Part shown: positions 1 through 7,608 of the stretch, in pieces | Position numbering within the stretch: position 1 is the first letter of the stretch | Layout: each line of letters opens with the position of its first letter | Source of the DNA: Mesorhizobium sp. AR10 | GTDB taxonomy: Bacteria; Pseudomonadota; Alphaproteobacteria; Rhizobiales; Rhizobiaceae | Direction: 5' to 3' | Length of the DNA: 64,000 nt | Assembly: GCF_024746795.1 (NCBI RefSeq) | Contig: NZ_CP080523.1 | Location: forward strand, 248,001-312,000 | Notes under the pieces: model-generated | What the model was told of the DNA's origin: nothing | The model's database searches: none | What the model saw: only the letters and a program-made list of their open reading frames with translations | Made by a program: the position numbers and the translations under genes

Positions 1-1
1 G

Positions 2-955
2 GCGCCTCTTGAAATCCTGACCGAGCTGGAATCCGCGCTCAGTGACTATCCCGTGCAGCGTGTGTTGCGGCAGACGCGCTGCGTCACTCTGTTCTACGCC
101 GACAAGATGCATCTCGACGTCACGCCGTCGCTGCGCGTCTACAGCAGGCTCGATCGCGAAAGCCGGATCACCCATGCCAAGGGTCCGAGGCGTTCGGACG
201 ACGACCGCCTGGTCGACATGAATGCCTATGGGTTCGCGCAGTGGTATGCGAACAGGACGCCGCTCGAACTGCGCATGGCGAAGGAGTTCCACCGGCGGTG
301 GCTTGACCATGCGGGCCTTGCGGCTCGCGCCGACGCCGATGTGGACGATGTTCCAGATCAGTGCGACTTCATCGTCAAGAACACGGCGACGCTCGCCCTC
401 CAGCTCCTCAAGCGCGTCCGCAACATTCGCTACGCCAGCTCTGCCGGGCGTATTCCGCCGTCGGTGATGCTCTCCTACTACGCCGGGCTCGCCGCGCAGC
501 CGAACATGTCGCTCAGCGCCATGCTCGTTCGCCTCGCGAGTTGGATCATCCGCGAAGTTGAGCAGGCCTCGCTCTACGGGCGGCTCCTACATGTCGCCAA
601 TCCGGTCTGCGCGACCGATGTCTTCACCGACCGCTGGCCGGAATCCATTGCTCAGCAGGATGAGTTCGCCGAACACCTGCACGAGCTCGTCCGTTCGCTC
701 GAGGCGATGCGCAAGGGCGAAATGTTCCCCAACGCGATGATGGACACGTTGCGCGACGACTTTGGCGAACGGGTCGTGACCCGTGCCGCAGACCAGATCG
801 CCATCGAGGTTGGTGGCGGGATCCAGCAGTCCCGTCAGCTCTACACGCGACGCGGCAGCGTGCTGTTTCCTACTGCCGCCGCGGTCGCGGCGTCGACCGT
901 CAACCCGGCGGTCTCGGCGGCGCGGCCCCACACTTTCTTCGGGCGCAAGATCTGA
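2..955 (+). CDS. CBASS CD-NTase (cyclic oligonucleotide synthase), 5' truncated by window edge
   Basis: The reading frame is open to the left window edge, so the N-terminus, including the first nucleotidyltransferase Asp pair, is missing. What remains looks like the palm and helical part of a SMODS/CD-NTase-family nucleotidyltransferase. The segment LFYADKMHLDVTPSLR has the beta-strand with an Asp that fits the third metal-binding carboxylate of this fold. CD-NTases make cyclic di- or trinucleotide alarms when phage infection is sensed. The protein ends in FFGRKI, with a Gly close to the C-terminus. The stop overlaps the start of the E2-like gene (TGATG), and a patatin-like effector follows, which is the arrangement of a type II-short (E2-only) CBASS operon. 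The family call rests mainly on context plus the Asp strand. The nucleotide product cannot be told from the sequence. Confidence 0.78.
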   Translation, partial: APLEILTELESALSDYPVQRVLRQTRCVTLFYADKMHLDVTPSLRVYSRLDRESRITHAKGPRRSDDDRLVDMNAYGFAQWYANRTPLELRMAKEFHRRWLDHAGLAARADADVDDVPDQCDFIVKNTATLALQLLKRVRNIRYASSAGRIPPSVMLSYYAGLAAQPNMSLSAMLVRLASWIIREVEQASLYGRLLHVANPVCATDVFTDRWPESIAQQDEFAEHLHELVRSLEAMRKGEMFPNAMMDTLRDDFGERVVTRAADQIAIEVGGGIQQSRQLYTRRGSVLFPTAAAVAASTVNPAVSAARPHTFFGRKI

Positions 956-1407
956 TGCGGGCGGCGCCCCTCTCCATCGACCAGCAGATCGCCGCGATGA
1001 AGGCGACCTGGCCACAGTTCGCTGCGCGCCGCATCGACCGCCGCACGCAGTCCGCTCGGTGGGTGGGAAGCGTGAGGCCGCAATATTCAAGCTACTCACT
1101 GGAAATCCGTTATGAGCTCGGGACGTTCCCCGGGGTGCGGGTGCTCTCACCCGAGCTGGTTCGGTTGCCCGGCAATTCCGAGGGGCAACTGCCCCATGTC
1201 TATCCGCCTGCCGAGGATCCGACTCTTTGCCTGTTCGATCCTCGCGAGAGGGAATGGTCATCGACGATGACTATCGCCAACACGACCATCCCTTGGGCGC
1301 TCGACTGGCTCGCCTGCTACGAACTTTGGTTGATGACCGGGCGCTGGACCGGCGGCGGGCGGCACGCCGGATCAGAATTCGCCGAGGTAACGGAGGCTAG
1401 CCAATGA
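955..1407 (+). CDS. CBASS-associated stand-alone E2-like conjugation protein
   Basis: A 150-residue protein resembling the bacterial E2 proteins of short type II CBASS operons. It carries the E2-like block HVYPP (residues 81-85) followed by TLCLFDP, so His81 and Cys92 are the probable active-site pair, and Cys92 would form the thioester. A Trp-rich C-terminal helix follows (residues 113-132, WALDWLACYELWLMTGRW). In this family the E2 acts on the C-terminus of the partner CD-NTase to prime signalling. Here there is no E1 domain and no JAB-type Cap3 gene alongside. The start overlaps the CD-NTase stop, and its own stop overlaps the patatin start (ATGA), so the three genes are translationally coupled. 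The family is assigned from motif and context, and the activity is inferred. Confidence 0.75.
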   Translation: MRAAPLSIDQQIAAMKATWPQFAARRIDRRTQSARWVGSVRPQYSSYSLEIRYELGTFPGVRVLSPELVRLPGNSEGQLPHVYPPAEDPTLCLFDPREREWSSTMTIANTTIPWALDWLACYELWLMTGRWTGGGRHAGSEFAEVTEASQ

Positions 1408-2480
1408 ACTATATTCCGCCGCGCCGGTCTGACGGCACGATCCAACATGCTCGACTAAAGCAGTCATGGCCGCAGGGCCGCCCGTTGCGCATCCTGTCGA
1501 TCGACGGTGGCGGAATTCGCGGCGTGTTTCCTGCGGCGGTCCTGGCCGAACTCGAAAGCCGCTTCCTGGGCGGCGCTTCCATCGCCAATCACTTCGACAT
1601 GATTGCCGGCACCTCAACGGGCGGCATCATCGCGCTCGCCCTTGCCCACGGGATGACGGCCGGACAGGCCTTGAACATCTATCTCGAGCGCGGCGAGCGC
1701 ATCTTTCCGCCGGCGGCGGGGCTCCGCAAGATGTCGAGGGCGTTGCGCTGGCTGTTCAAGCCAAAGCACGACCAGGCAGCCCTCAAGGAGGAGCTGCTGC
1801 GGATTTTTGGCGACAAGGTGCTGGACGATGCCGTCACCCGGCTGGTCATCCCGAGCTTCGAAGGGCGCCACGGAGAGCCGTTCCTCTACAAGACGCCGCA
1901 CCACCCGGACTACCAGAAGGACCGCCATAAGAAGTTTGCGCATGTGGCGCTCCACACGACGGCGGCCCCGTCCTATTACCCCGGTGTCGAGGACGACGGC
2001 TACGTCATGATCGATGGCGGCATTTGGGCCAACAATCCGGTCATGAACGCGCTGATCGACGCCCTCGCCTGCTTCGACATCGCGCGCGAGGACGTGCGTA
2101 TCCTGAGCCTGGGAACGGGTGAGTCCACTTTCACTGTCGATGAGCGGGCGCGCACCGGCGGCATCAAGGATTGGGCGTTCATGCGCTCTTTCAATGCGGC
2201 CGCCCGCGCGCAATCCCGCAATGCCCTGGGACAAGCCTATCTGCTGGTCGGCAAGAACAACGTCACAAGGATCGATGTGCCGGAAAGCGACGCGCCGATC
2301 GCGATGGATGACGTTCAGCGCTCGATCCGGGAGCTGCCGATGGTGGCACGCAGTCTTGTCGAAGGCGCCGGGCATCACATCGAGCGAGTGTTTCTCGACG
2401 GCACAGTCGAGAAATTCATCCGGTGTCCGATGACGCGTAAGCGTCTGATCGGGCACTCGTCTCTATCGGGCCGTGAGTAG
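1404..2480 (+). CDS. Patatin-like phospholipase, CBASS effector (CapV type)
   Basis: A 358-residue patatin-like protein with all three signature blocks: the oxyanion-hole loop DGGGIRG (residues 34-40), the nucleophile elbow GTSTGG (69-74, catalytic Ser71) and the DGG motif with catalytic Asp204 (MIDGGIWANNP). In CBASS such phospholipases are switched on by the cyclic nucleotide and degrade the inner membrane, killing the infected cell. No signal peptide or transmembrane helix is seen, which fits a cytosolic effector that attacks the membrane from inside. It is the third gene of the operon and starts in a 4-bp overlap with the E2-like gene. Its last 18 bases overlap the 3' end of a convergent gene on the other strand. 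The enzyme class is secure, and the effector role follows from context. Confidence 0.88.
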   Translation: MNYIPPRRSDGTIQHARLKQSWPQGRPLRILSIDGGGIRGVFPAAVLAELESRFLGGASIANHFDMIAGTSTGGIIALALAHGMTAGQALNIYLERGERIFPPAAGLRKMSRALRWLFKPKHDQAALKEELLRIFGDKVLDDAVTRLVIPSFEGRHGEPFLYKTPHHPDYQKDRHKKFAHVALHTTAAPSYYPGVEDDGYVMIDGGIWANNPVMNALIDALACFDIAREDVRILSLGTGESTFTVDERARTGGIKDWAFMRSFNAAARAQSRNALGQAYLLVGKNNVTRIDVPESDAPIAMDDVQRSIRELPMVARSLVEGAGHHIERVFLDGTVEKFIRCPMTRKRLIGHSSLSGRE

Positions 2481-2900
2481 ACGACACGCGAGCTCGCGCT
2501 CGCCCCAGCGGGTCGAGAAGGTGTCGGAAACCTCGAACCAGCTTCCGTCATTGCCGACGCCATGGTTGGCGCCCATGCAAGAACACTGGCATTCGTGACC
2601 CTGTGCTTCCTGGCACGCCCGCGCGCAGATCTCCTGCTCGCGGTAGGGCTGGATGATGTAGACCTTGCTGAAGCGCAGTAGCGCCCGATCAACGAAGTCG
2701 TTGAACCAGGACTTCGGCAATTCCCAATATTTCTTGCCCGCGATCCAAGCCGGCGACGTTCGCCTTCCATTTTGAAGCCACTGGCGGTTTGTCTCCACAT
2801 ACGGAAGACGAACACGTAAAAGCTGACCTTTACCCGTTCGCCGCAGCACGACCGGTATGACCTCCTGCCCCCAGACGTAGTTCAAACTCAGCCCGTTCAT
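2463..2900 (-). CDS. Hypothetical protein with a C-terminal Cys cluster
   Basis: A 145-residue protein that I do not recognise as a named family. Its N-terminal half is basic and aromatic with strand-like stretches. The C-terminal half contains five cysteines in a short span (pattern C-x3-C-x7-C-x-C-x-C) directly followed by MGANHG, which looks like a metal-binding knuckle. It is the downstream gene of a two-gene minus-strand unit, 41 bp after the 102-residue gene at 2942-3250, and its 3' end overlaps the patatin gene tail-to-tail by 18 bp. An ATG 39 bp upstream in the same frame runs into a stop, so the start at 2900 is the only ATG possible. Location beside CBASS suggests a role in defence or in a mobile element, but this is inference. 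Confidence 0.6.
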   Translation of the reverse strand: MNGLSLNYVWGQEVIPVVLRRTGKGQLLRVRLPYVETNRQWLQNGRRTSPAWIAGKKYWELPKSWFNDFVDRALLRFSKVYIIQPYREQEICARACQEAQGHECQCSCMGANHGVGNDGSWFEVSDTFSTRWGERELACRLLTAR

Positions 2901-2941
2901 GTTCGTTCACAGCCCTCTCGTGTTGAACATAAACCAAATTC

Positions 2942-3250
2942 TCAGTCTTCATATCGCTCCTCAGTACTTCGAAGAAGCCCGTCAGCCTCTCGAAGCTCCA
3001 AGGAGAGGATATTCATGTCAGGTTGGATCGAGAAAGCCTTCGACTGGTCGTACCAACGCCACTGAAACCGCAGAGTGTTTCCTCCCTCACTCCTCTCCCA
3101 GACATGTAATTGGGAAGGCTTTCCATCTCCCTGCTCAAGCAACCCATGAGGCTCTGCTTCCGCAGAGGCGGTTGAAGCCGAACAGTCCCCAGCGGCATGT
3201 TTCATCGCCTCTGCGATCGCTTCAAATGCGTTCTCTAATTCCGTGAACAT
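2942..3250 (-). CDS. Hypothetical small acidic protein
   Basis: A 102-residue protein without a family I can name. It starts at an ATG preceded by a very good ribosome-binding site (GAAGGAGG, 5 bases upstream). The sequence begins with an amphipathic helix (MFTELENAFEAIAEAMKHAA), then a linker, then a strand-rich part with LHVWER and RFQWRWYD and a helical end. It is soluble, with no signal peptide. It is the first gene of a minus-strand pair with the Cys-cluster protein at 2463-2900 and lies between CBASS and an OLD-type ATPase remnant. The strong SD and amino-acid usage argue for a real gene over the overlapping plus-strand frame. Confidence 0.6.
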   Translation of the reverse strand: MFTELENAFEAIAEAMKHAAGDCSASTASAEAEPHGLLEQGDGKPSQLHVWERSEGGNTLRFQWRWYDQSKAFSIQPDMNILSLELREADGLLRSTEERYED

Positions 3251-3352
3251 CGCTCCTCCTTCAAACCCCTGTGCAATGTGGGCACTCGGGATCTGCCTCT
3301 ATCGAGAAATCCCTGCCGTTGCTCTATGCTTCCTGATTCTGCGAGGGGTTCA

Positions 3353-3784
3353 ATGTATCTCAGGAATATAGAGCTCAACAGCTTTCGCTCTTTCGACGAA
3401 GGAGAGATCGAACTCCAAAAAGACTTGACGGTCTTCGTGGGTGAAAACAACGGCGGCAAAAGCAACGCGATCGACGCAGTTCGCCTGCTTACGAGCCCTC
3501 TCGGTGGACGACGGGAAATATATTGCGAGTCGACGGACGTTCGCTTTCAAAGCGCGACCAGCTACTTCGAGCTGGAGGGGTGCTTCGCAGAGCTTTCGAC
3601 GGGGCAGCAAGCCCGCTTCATTTCGGCTGCGACGGATGCGTCGCTGACCCAAGCGCGCTTCGGCTTGCGTTTCGATGGCACGCGAGCCGGCGTCAAACCG
3701 GTGCTCTGGGCCGGCAAAGAAGGAAACTCTCCAGAACCAGGCTGCCACGACATGGTCCGGCACGTCTATCCGATTCTACGCTAA
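3353..3784 (+). pseudogene. OLD-family ATPase/nuclease, N-terminal remnant
   Basis: From the ATG at 3353 (SD GAGGGG upstream) the frame gives a RecF/SMC-like ATPase N-terminus. MYLRNIELNSFRSF is the typical first strand, and the P-loop is GENNGGKSNAID, with Lys and Ser in the Walker A positions. OLD-family proteins are normally over 500 residues and end in a TOPRIM nuclease domain. This frame stops after about 143 residues, just past HVYPILR, and no continuation of the ATPase signature, D-loop or TOPRIM domain is found downstream, where a DUF3422 remnant on the other strand begins. It is therefore a truncated remnant, probably of an OLD-type (Gabija-like or single-gene) defence nuclease. The 25 extra residues of the longer frame upstream are unlikely to be translated. 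Confidence 0.65.
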
Positions 3785-3834
3785 AGCTTTCAGGCCGCGA
3801 CGGTTATGATCGCATTGACATCGAGGACAGTGTT

Positions 3835-4674
3835 CTAGTCACGAGTCGAAAGCGCATGTTTGGTCCGAAGTACGGCGATCGTCACCGAGGCCACAACCAG
3901 GGGGATTGAGATGAGCATCAGCAGCGGGCTGATGTTCCATCCGACATGTTGAGTTGCCTCCAATGCCGTCTTGATGAGGCCAATGAGGTAATAGCTGATC
4001 GCGATGATCGAGAATCCTTCGACCGCGCGTTGGATCTTCACTTGGGTCGCTGCCCGTTCCGCCATCGCCTGTATTTGCATCGCATTCTGGAACTCGATCT
4101 CGACCTGAATGCGGGTCTGGAGCAGGTTCAGGAGGTGCATGGTGGCGTGGGACAGTTGCTCCAGCCGAAGGGATGCCGCCTCGCAGGTGCGGACCGCCGG
4201 TTTGAAGCGCCTGGTGACAAATACGCCAAATCTCTGGAAGCCTGGCACATGCGCTTCGCGCAACTCGCCAATGCGCTCCTCGACAATCTTTGCGTAGGCC
4301 GCGGTCGCGCCAAAGCGACTGCGGGTTTGAGCAGAAAAAGAGATAATGGCGGCGGAGAGTTCCGAAATTTCTTTGAGAAGTCTCTTGTGCTGGTCTGCCG
4401 GTGTCGATTGGTTGCGAGCCGCCAATTCGCCAAGGCTCGTCTCGAATTCACCCAGCCGTGGCGCGAGATGCCGCGCGAGCGGCAAGCCGAGCAGCGCCAT
4501 CGAACGATAGGTTTCGATCTCATAAATTCTGCGGACCATGCGGCCAAGTCGGTACGCGTTCAGATTCTTGTTGAACAGCAGAGTGTGGCCCCACCCGCTT
4601 GGACCAACCCTGAAGTCAGAACAAACCTGGCCAGCGGTCACTGGACGCTCCCCTTCTTGATGTCGGCCAACCAC
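3835..4674 (-). pseudogene. DUF3422 family membrane protein, C-terminal part
   Basis: The frame matches the C-terminal two thirds of DUF3422 proteins. It has the helical segment with IYEIETYRSMALLGLPLAR, a long helical middle, the conserved KIQRAVEGFSIIAISYY stretch and two C-terminal transmembrane helices (about residues 222-243 and 248-266). DUF3422 proteins are usually above 400 residues, so the N-terminal portion is missing. The 45 residues before the homologous block do not resemble the family, and the frame closes at an upstream stop around position 4729. The function of the family is unknown beyond a membrane-anchored helical architecture. It is best read as a 5'-truncated gene left behind by rearrangement, tail-to-tail with the OLD remnant. 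Confidence 0.65.
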
Positions 4675-4756
4675 CAGAAAAGCAGGTTTCCAAACTTTGG
4701 GAATGGGGGCTAACCGGTCTGGTCATTATACTCACCAGTATCGGTTTCGCAGGGCG

Positions 4757-5305
4757 TCAATAAGTCGGCGGTGTAATCGCGCTCACAATCTCGCTTTGTC
4801 CGCCATAGACGTTCCGGAACCGATGTGGCAGACGGCTATCGAAATAGTAGCCATCACCAGGCTTTAGAACTTTCTTCTCAATTCCGACCGTGATCTCAAC
4901 CATGCCGGAAAGCACCATACCGGCCTCCTGTGCGGCATGCGTAAACTCCTCGCCGGTGTCCGCGCCCGGCGCATATCGTTCATGCAACATCAGCAGCTGC
5001 CGATTGGGGTGATCGAGGCCTACGACACGATACGAGATTGTATCAACCTTTCCAATTTCGACGAGATTTGCGGCGGCGTAGAATGGCGAATATGGAAGAC
5101 TTGATTGAAGGTCTGAGAAGAAGCCAGGAAGCGTGGTGCCCAAGGCGTCCAAGACCGCTCCGAGCGTGTCCACGGAAGGGCTCATTTTATCGCGCTCAAT
5201 GAGCGAAATTGCGGAATGAGATATTCCCGAACGCGCGGCCAACTCCCGGACCCCCAGGTTTCTCCTGCGGCGCAATTCACGAAGTTTAGGTCCAATCTTT
5301 GGCAT
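4757..5305 (-). CDS. XRE-family regulator with C-terminal cupin domain
   Basis: A 182-residue regulator of the PuuR/cupin class. Residues 1-60 form a helix-turn-helix (ELAARSGISHSAISLIERDK) and residues 110-180 form a cupin barrel (GEEFTHAAQEAGMVLSGMVEI, then GDGYYFDSRLPHRFRN). Such proteins usually sense a small amine- or amino-acid-like ligand and repress the adjacent catabolic gene. I chose the ATG at 5305 (MPKIGPKLREL), because the 45 residues of the longer frame are not HTH-like and overlap the promoter of the divergent dehydrogenase gene. It is divergently arranged with the HisD-like gene (5484), leaving about 180 bp for shared control. A decayed second copy lies at about 12.04-12.6 kb. 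Confidence 0.85.
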   Translation of the reverse strand: MPKIGPKLRELRRRRNLGVRELAARSGISHSAISLIERDKMSPSVDTLGAVLDALGTTLPGFFSDLQSSLPYSPFYAAANLVEIGKVDTISYRVVGLDHPNRQLLMLHERYAPGADTGEEFTHAAQEAGMVLSGMVEITVGIEKKVLKPGDGYYFDSRLPHRFRNVYGGQSEIVSAITPPTY

Positions 5306-5483
5306 TCTACAGCCCCGGTGCGCTCTGATCCTTGAAGAATGACATCCTCGCAACGAACAGGATACCAAGGCCGACCAAACTGCTGCGCACCTGGTGATTA
5401 TAATGAACAAGCGGTTTGGGGCAATTGCCGGACTGCTCACCTTGCATGATGCTGACGGCGATCATCCCACACAGGAGTTTTTG

Positions 5484-6782
5484 ATGACGCCGCGTCTTGA
5501 TGCGTTGAAAGGAAAATTTGTCCAGCTCAAGCAACCAATCAGAGACGCCGTCTCCGACACAGCTCAGGTCGAAACAACCGTAAAGGAGATCATCGCAAAT
5601 GTCCGCGTGCGAGGTGACGCGGCGGTTCGCGAATATTCCCTCGCCTTCGACAAGGCTCATGTCGCAAACTTCGAGGTCACCGAGGAAGAGAAGCTGAAGG
5701 CTGTTGCCGATCTTGATCCGCAGACCCGCGAGGACACCGAGTTCGCTATTGCCAATGTCCGTCGCTTCGCCGAGGCACAACTTGGCACGATTCTGCCCCT
5801 CGAAATAGAGAGCCTTCCCGGTCTCCACCTCGGTCATCGTGTGATCCCGATTGAAACGATTGGCTGCTACGTACCGGGCGGTCGCTACCCGCTTCTCTCC
5901 GCTCCGGTGATGACCATCGTACCGGCAAGGGTCGCTGGCTGCGACCAGGTTATCGCCTGCCTTCCACCAAACGCTCACCCGGCAATGATCGCTGGCTGCC
6001 ATCTCGCGGGCGCAGATCGCATCTTCCGCGTCGGCGGCGCGCAAGCAATCGCCGCCATGGCATATGGCACCGAGACGATCCCAGCTGTCGACAAGATCGT
6101 TGGGCCCGGCAATGCCTTCGTTAACGAAGCAAAGCGTCAGGTGTTCGGCCAGGTCGGCATCGACCAGCTTGCCGGCCCCAGCGAAATATTCGTCGTTGCT
6201 GACGAAACGGCCAATGCATCAATGATCGCGATGGACCTGCTCGCCCAGGCCGAACACGACGTTCGCACCCGTGTTGGTGTGGTCACCACCAACCGCAAAC
6301 TCGCTGAAGACATTCTAAGCGAAGTCGAGAATCAGTTGGAAAACCTGCCGACGGCACCGGTGGCAGGGGTCGCGTGGAAGGACTACGGCGAGATCACCGT
6401 TGTCGAGGACGAAGAGGCGATGATTGCCTACTCCGATCACATCGCAACTGAGCACTTGCAGGTCCACACCCGTGATCCGCAGGCAACCGCGAAGAAGCTG
6501 CGCAACTACGGCTCGATTTTCATCGGGGAACTTGCCAGTGTCGTCTATTCCGACAAGTGCTGTGGCACGAACCATACCCTCCCGACGATGGGGGCAGGCC
6601 GCTACACAGGTGGCCTCTGGGTCGGTTCCTACGTGAAGATCGCTACCCACCAATGGCTGGACGAACGTGGCGTCGCCGCCGTTGCTCCGGCAGCGGTTCG
6701 CCAGAGCGCGACCGAAAAGCTCGAGGGCCATCGCCGCGCCGCCGCACTTCGTCTCAGCCCAAAGCAACTCGCCGCGGAGTGA
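5484..6782 (+). CDS. HisD/HpsN-family NAD-dependent dehydrogenase
   Basis: A 432-residue member of the histidinol dehydrogenase family. It keeps the main motifs: YVPGGRYPLLSAPVMT (129-144), VGPGNAFV (206-213), GPSEIFVVAD (231-240), AEHD (256-259) and the catalytic Glu-His pair in ATEHLQVH (Glu323, His324). The context of a cupin-type regulator, RidA remnant and amine/amide transport genes, with no other his genes, suggests a catabolic paralogue, as in HpsN sulfopropanediol dehydrogenase, rather than histidine synthesis. It would oxidise an amino- or hydroxy-alcohol to the acid in two steps. The ATG at 5484 is preceded by CAGGAG. The 30 residues of the longer frame (from 5394) lie in the divergent promoter region and lack family similarity. 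The substrate is unknown. Confidence 0.85.
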   Translation: MTPRLDALKGKFVQLKQPIRDAVSDTAQVETTVKEIIANVRVRGDAAVREYSLAFDKAHVANFEVTEEEKLKAVADLDPQTREDTEFAIANVRRFAEAQLGTILPLEIESLPGLHLGHRVIPIETIGCYVPGGRYPLLSAPVMTIVPARVAGCDQVIACLPPNAHPAMIAGCHLAGADRIFRVGGAQAIAAMAYGTETIPAVDKIVGPGNAFVNEAKRQVFGQVGIDQLAGPSEIFVVADETANASMIAMDLLAQAEHDVRTRVGVVTTNRKLAEDILSEVENQLENLPTAPVAGVAWKDYGEITVVEDEEAMIAYSDHIATEHLQVHTRDPQATAKKLRNYGSIFIGELASVVYSDKCCGTNHTLPTMGAGRYTGGLWVGSYVKIATHQWLDERGVAAVAPAAVRQSATEKLEGHRRAAALRLSPKQLAAE

Positions 6783-6806
6783 TCTGGTCCCGCCTGAAAG
6801 TTTCCA

Positions 6807-7086
6807 TGGCCGATGCGGCCACAAGCGAGTTCAATTCAGCAAACGCCGTGGAACAGGCCGAGCAGTGCCTGAGGAACCTTGAGGCAATCGCCAAGGCCGC
6901 CGGCACTGAATTGTCGAAGACGGTCAAGACGACCGTATTGCTCTCCGACCTTGGTGACTTCGCCGAGGTCAATCGCGTTTACGCGAGCTTCTTCTCACCC
7001 CCTACCCCGCTCGCGCATGCTACGACGTAAAGGCCCTTCCGAAAGGCGCAAAGGTCGAGATCGAAGCCGTCATTTCCCTGATCTGA
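6807..7086 (+). pseudogene. RidA (YjgF/YER057c/UK114) family remnant
   Basis: The frame from 6807 shows the C-terminal half of a RidA-type enamine/imine deaminase: EQAEQCLRNLEAIAKAAG, then KTVKTTVLLSDLGDFAEVN and VYASFF. The frame then shifts near 7000-7010, and the conserved end (PARACYDVKALPKGAKVEIE) continues in another frame to the stop at 7084-7086. The N-terminal part with the usual GPYSQA and SGQ motifs is absent. RidA proteins remove reactive 2-aminoacrylate-type imines and often sit in amino-acid or amine catabolic operons, so its loss here is consistent with a decaying gene downstream of the dehydrogenase. Read as a broken gene with one frameshift and a 5' deletion. Confidence 0.7.
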
Positions 7087-7608
7087 TCGACCGCGACAGC
7101 CAGGCACTTGCAATGCTCGACAAGTCATTTAGCCAAGGCGGCGAGGCCACGGAAGGCGACATTGACGCAGCCTTGCAAGCCAAGGCCGCCGAACTCGCCA
7201 AGGGAGGCTTCTGAGCGCGCCACGGCTGCGCATGCTGCCGTCGGTGTCCCCGCCTATCGAAGCGCATCTAAGGTGTCCGCTTTTCTCCATCACGATTATC
7301 GCTGTGCCGGCTACGCCATATCCAATCGCAGCCATCCGCTGAACGCAGATATCGCCTTCGACACGAATATCGAACAGAACCGACCCTGCGGCTTTCTCCG
7401 CGGCGTCTGCCACACGATCCCCGAATGGTCGATTGAGGCCCTCGATGTTGCCGAGTGTCTGCTCAAACAAGGCCAATTCAACATGCTCCGCCACCATGGC
7501 TGTGAGAGTGCGCGCCGGCTGGAGCGATCGGTAAGACGCCAGCGCTGATTATCCACACACCAGTCCCTCCGGTCCTTTTTTCCGGTGGCATATAAAACCC
7601 TGTTATCG
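7087..7608. other. Gene-free stretch with degenerate coding traces
   Basis: No intact gene. Positions 7087-7214 (+) keep a coding-like tail ending in AALQAKAAELAKGGF before a stop. The minus strand from 7497 has a coding-like stretch (RMAAIGYGVAGTAIIVMEKSG) with no recognisable family. Both look like remnants of genes once between the RidA and MlrC genes. No clear terminator or promoter was seen. Confidence 0.35.

Noticed and set aside
1614..2456. A 280-residue minus-strand frame
   Set aside because: Antisense to the patatin gene, which has all three catalytic blocks.
2899..3246. A plus-strand frame of 115 residues opposite the small acidic protein
   Set aside because: The minus-strand gene has a strong SD and better amino-acid usage, while this frame has neither.
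3946..4713. A 255-residue plus-strand frame
   Set aside because: Antisense to the DUF3422 remnant, and composition shows no recognisable fold.
5484..6782. Reading the HisD-like gene as histidine biosynthesis hisD
   Set aside because: No other his gene is near, the flanking genes are catabolic and regulated by a cupin-type repressor, and HisD-family paralogues of other function are common.
7561..7590. CCGG...TTTTTT...CCGG as a terminator behind the MlrC gene
   Set aside because: The stem is only four bases and the T-run is in the loop, so it is not a convincing terminator.
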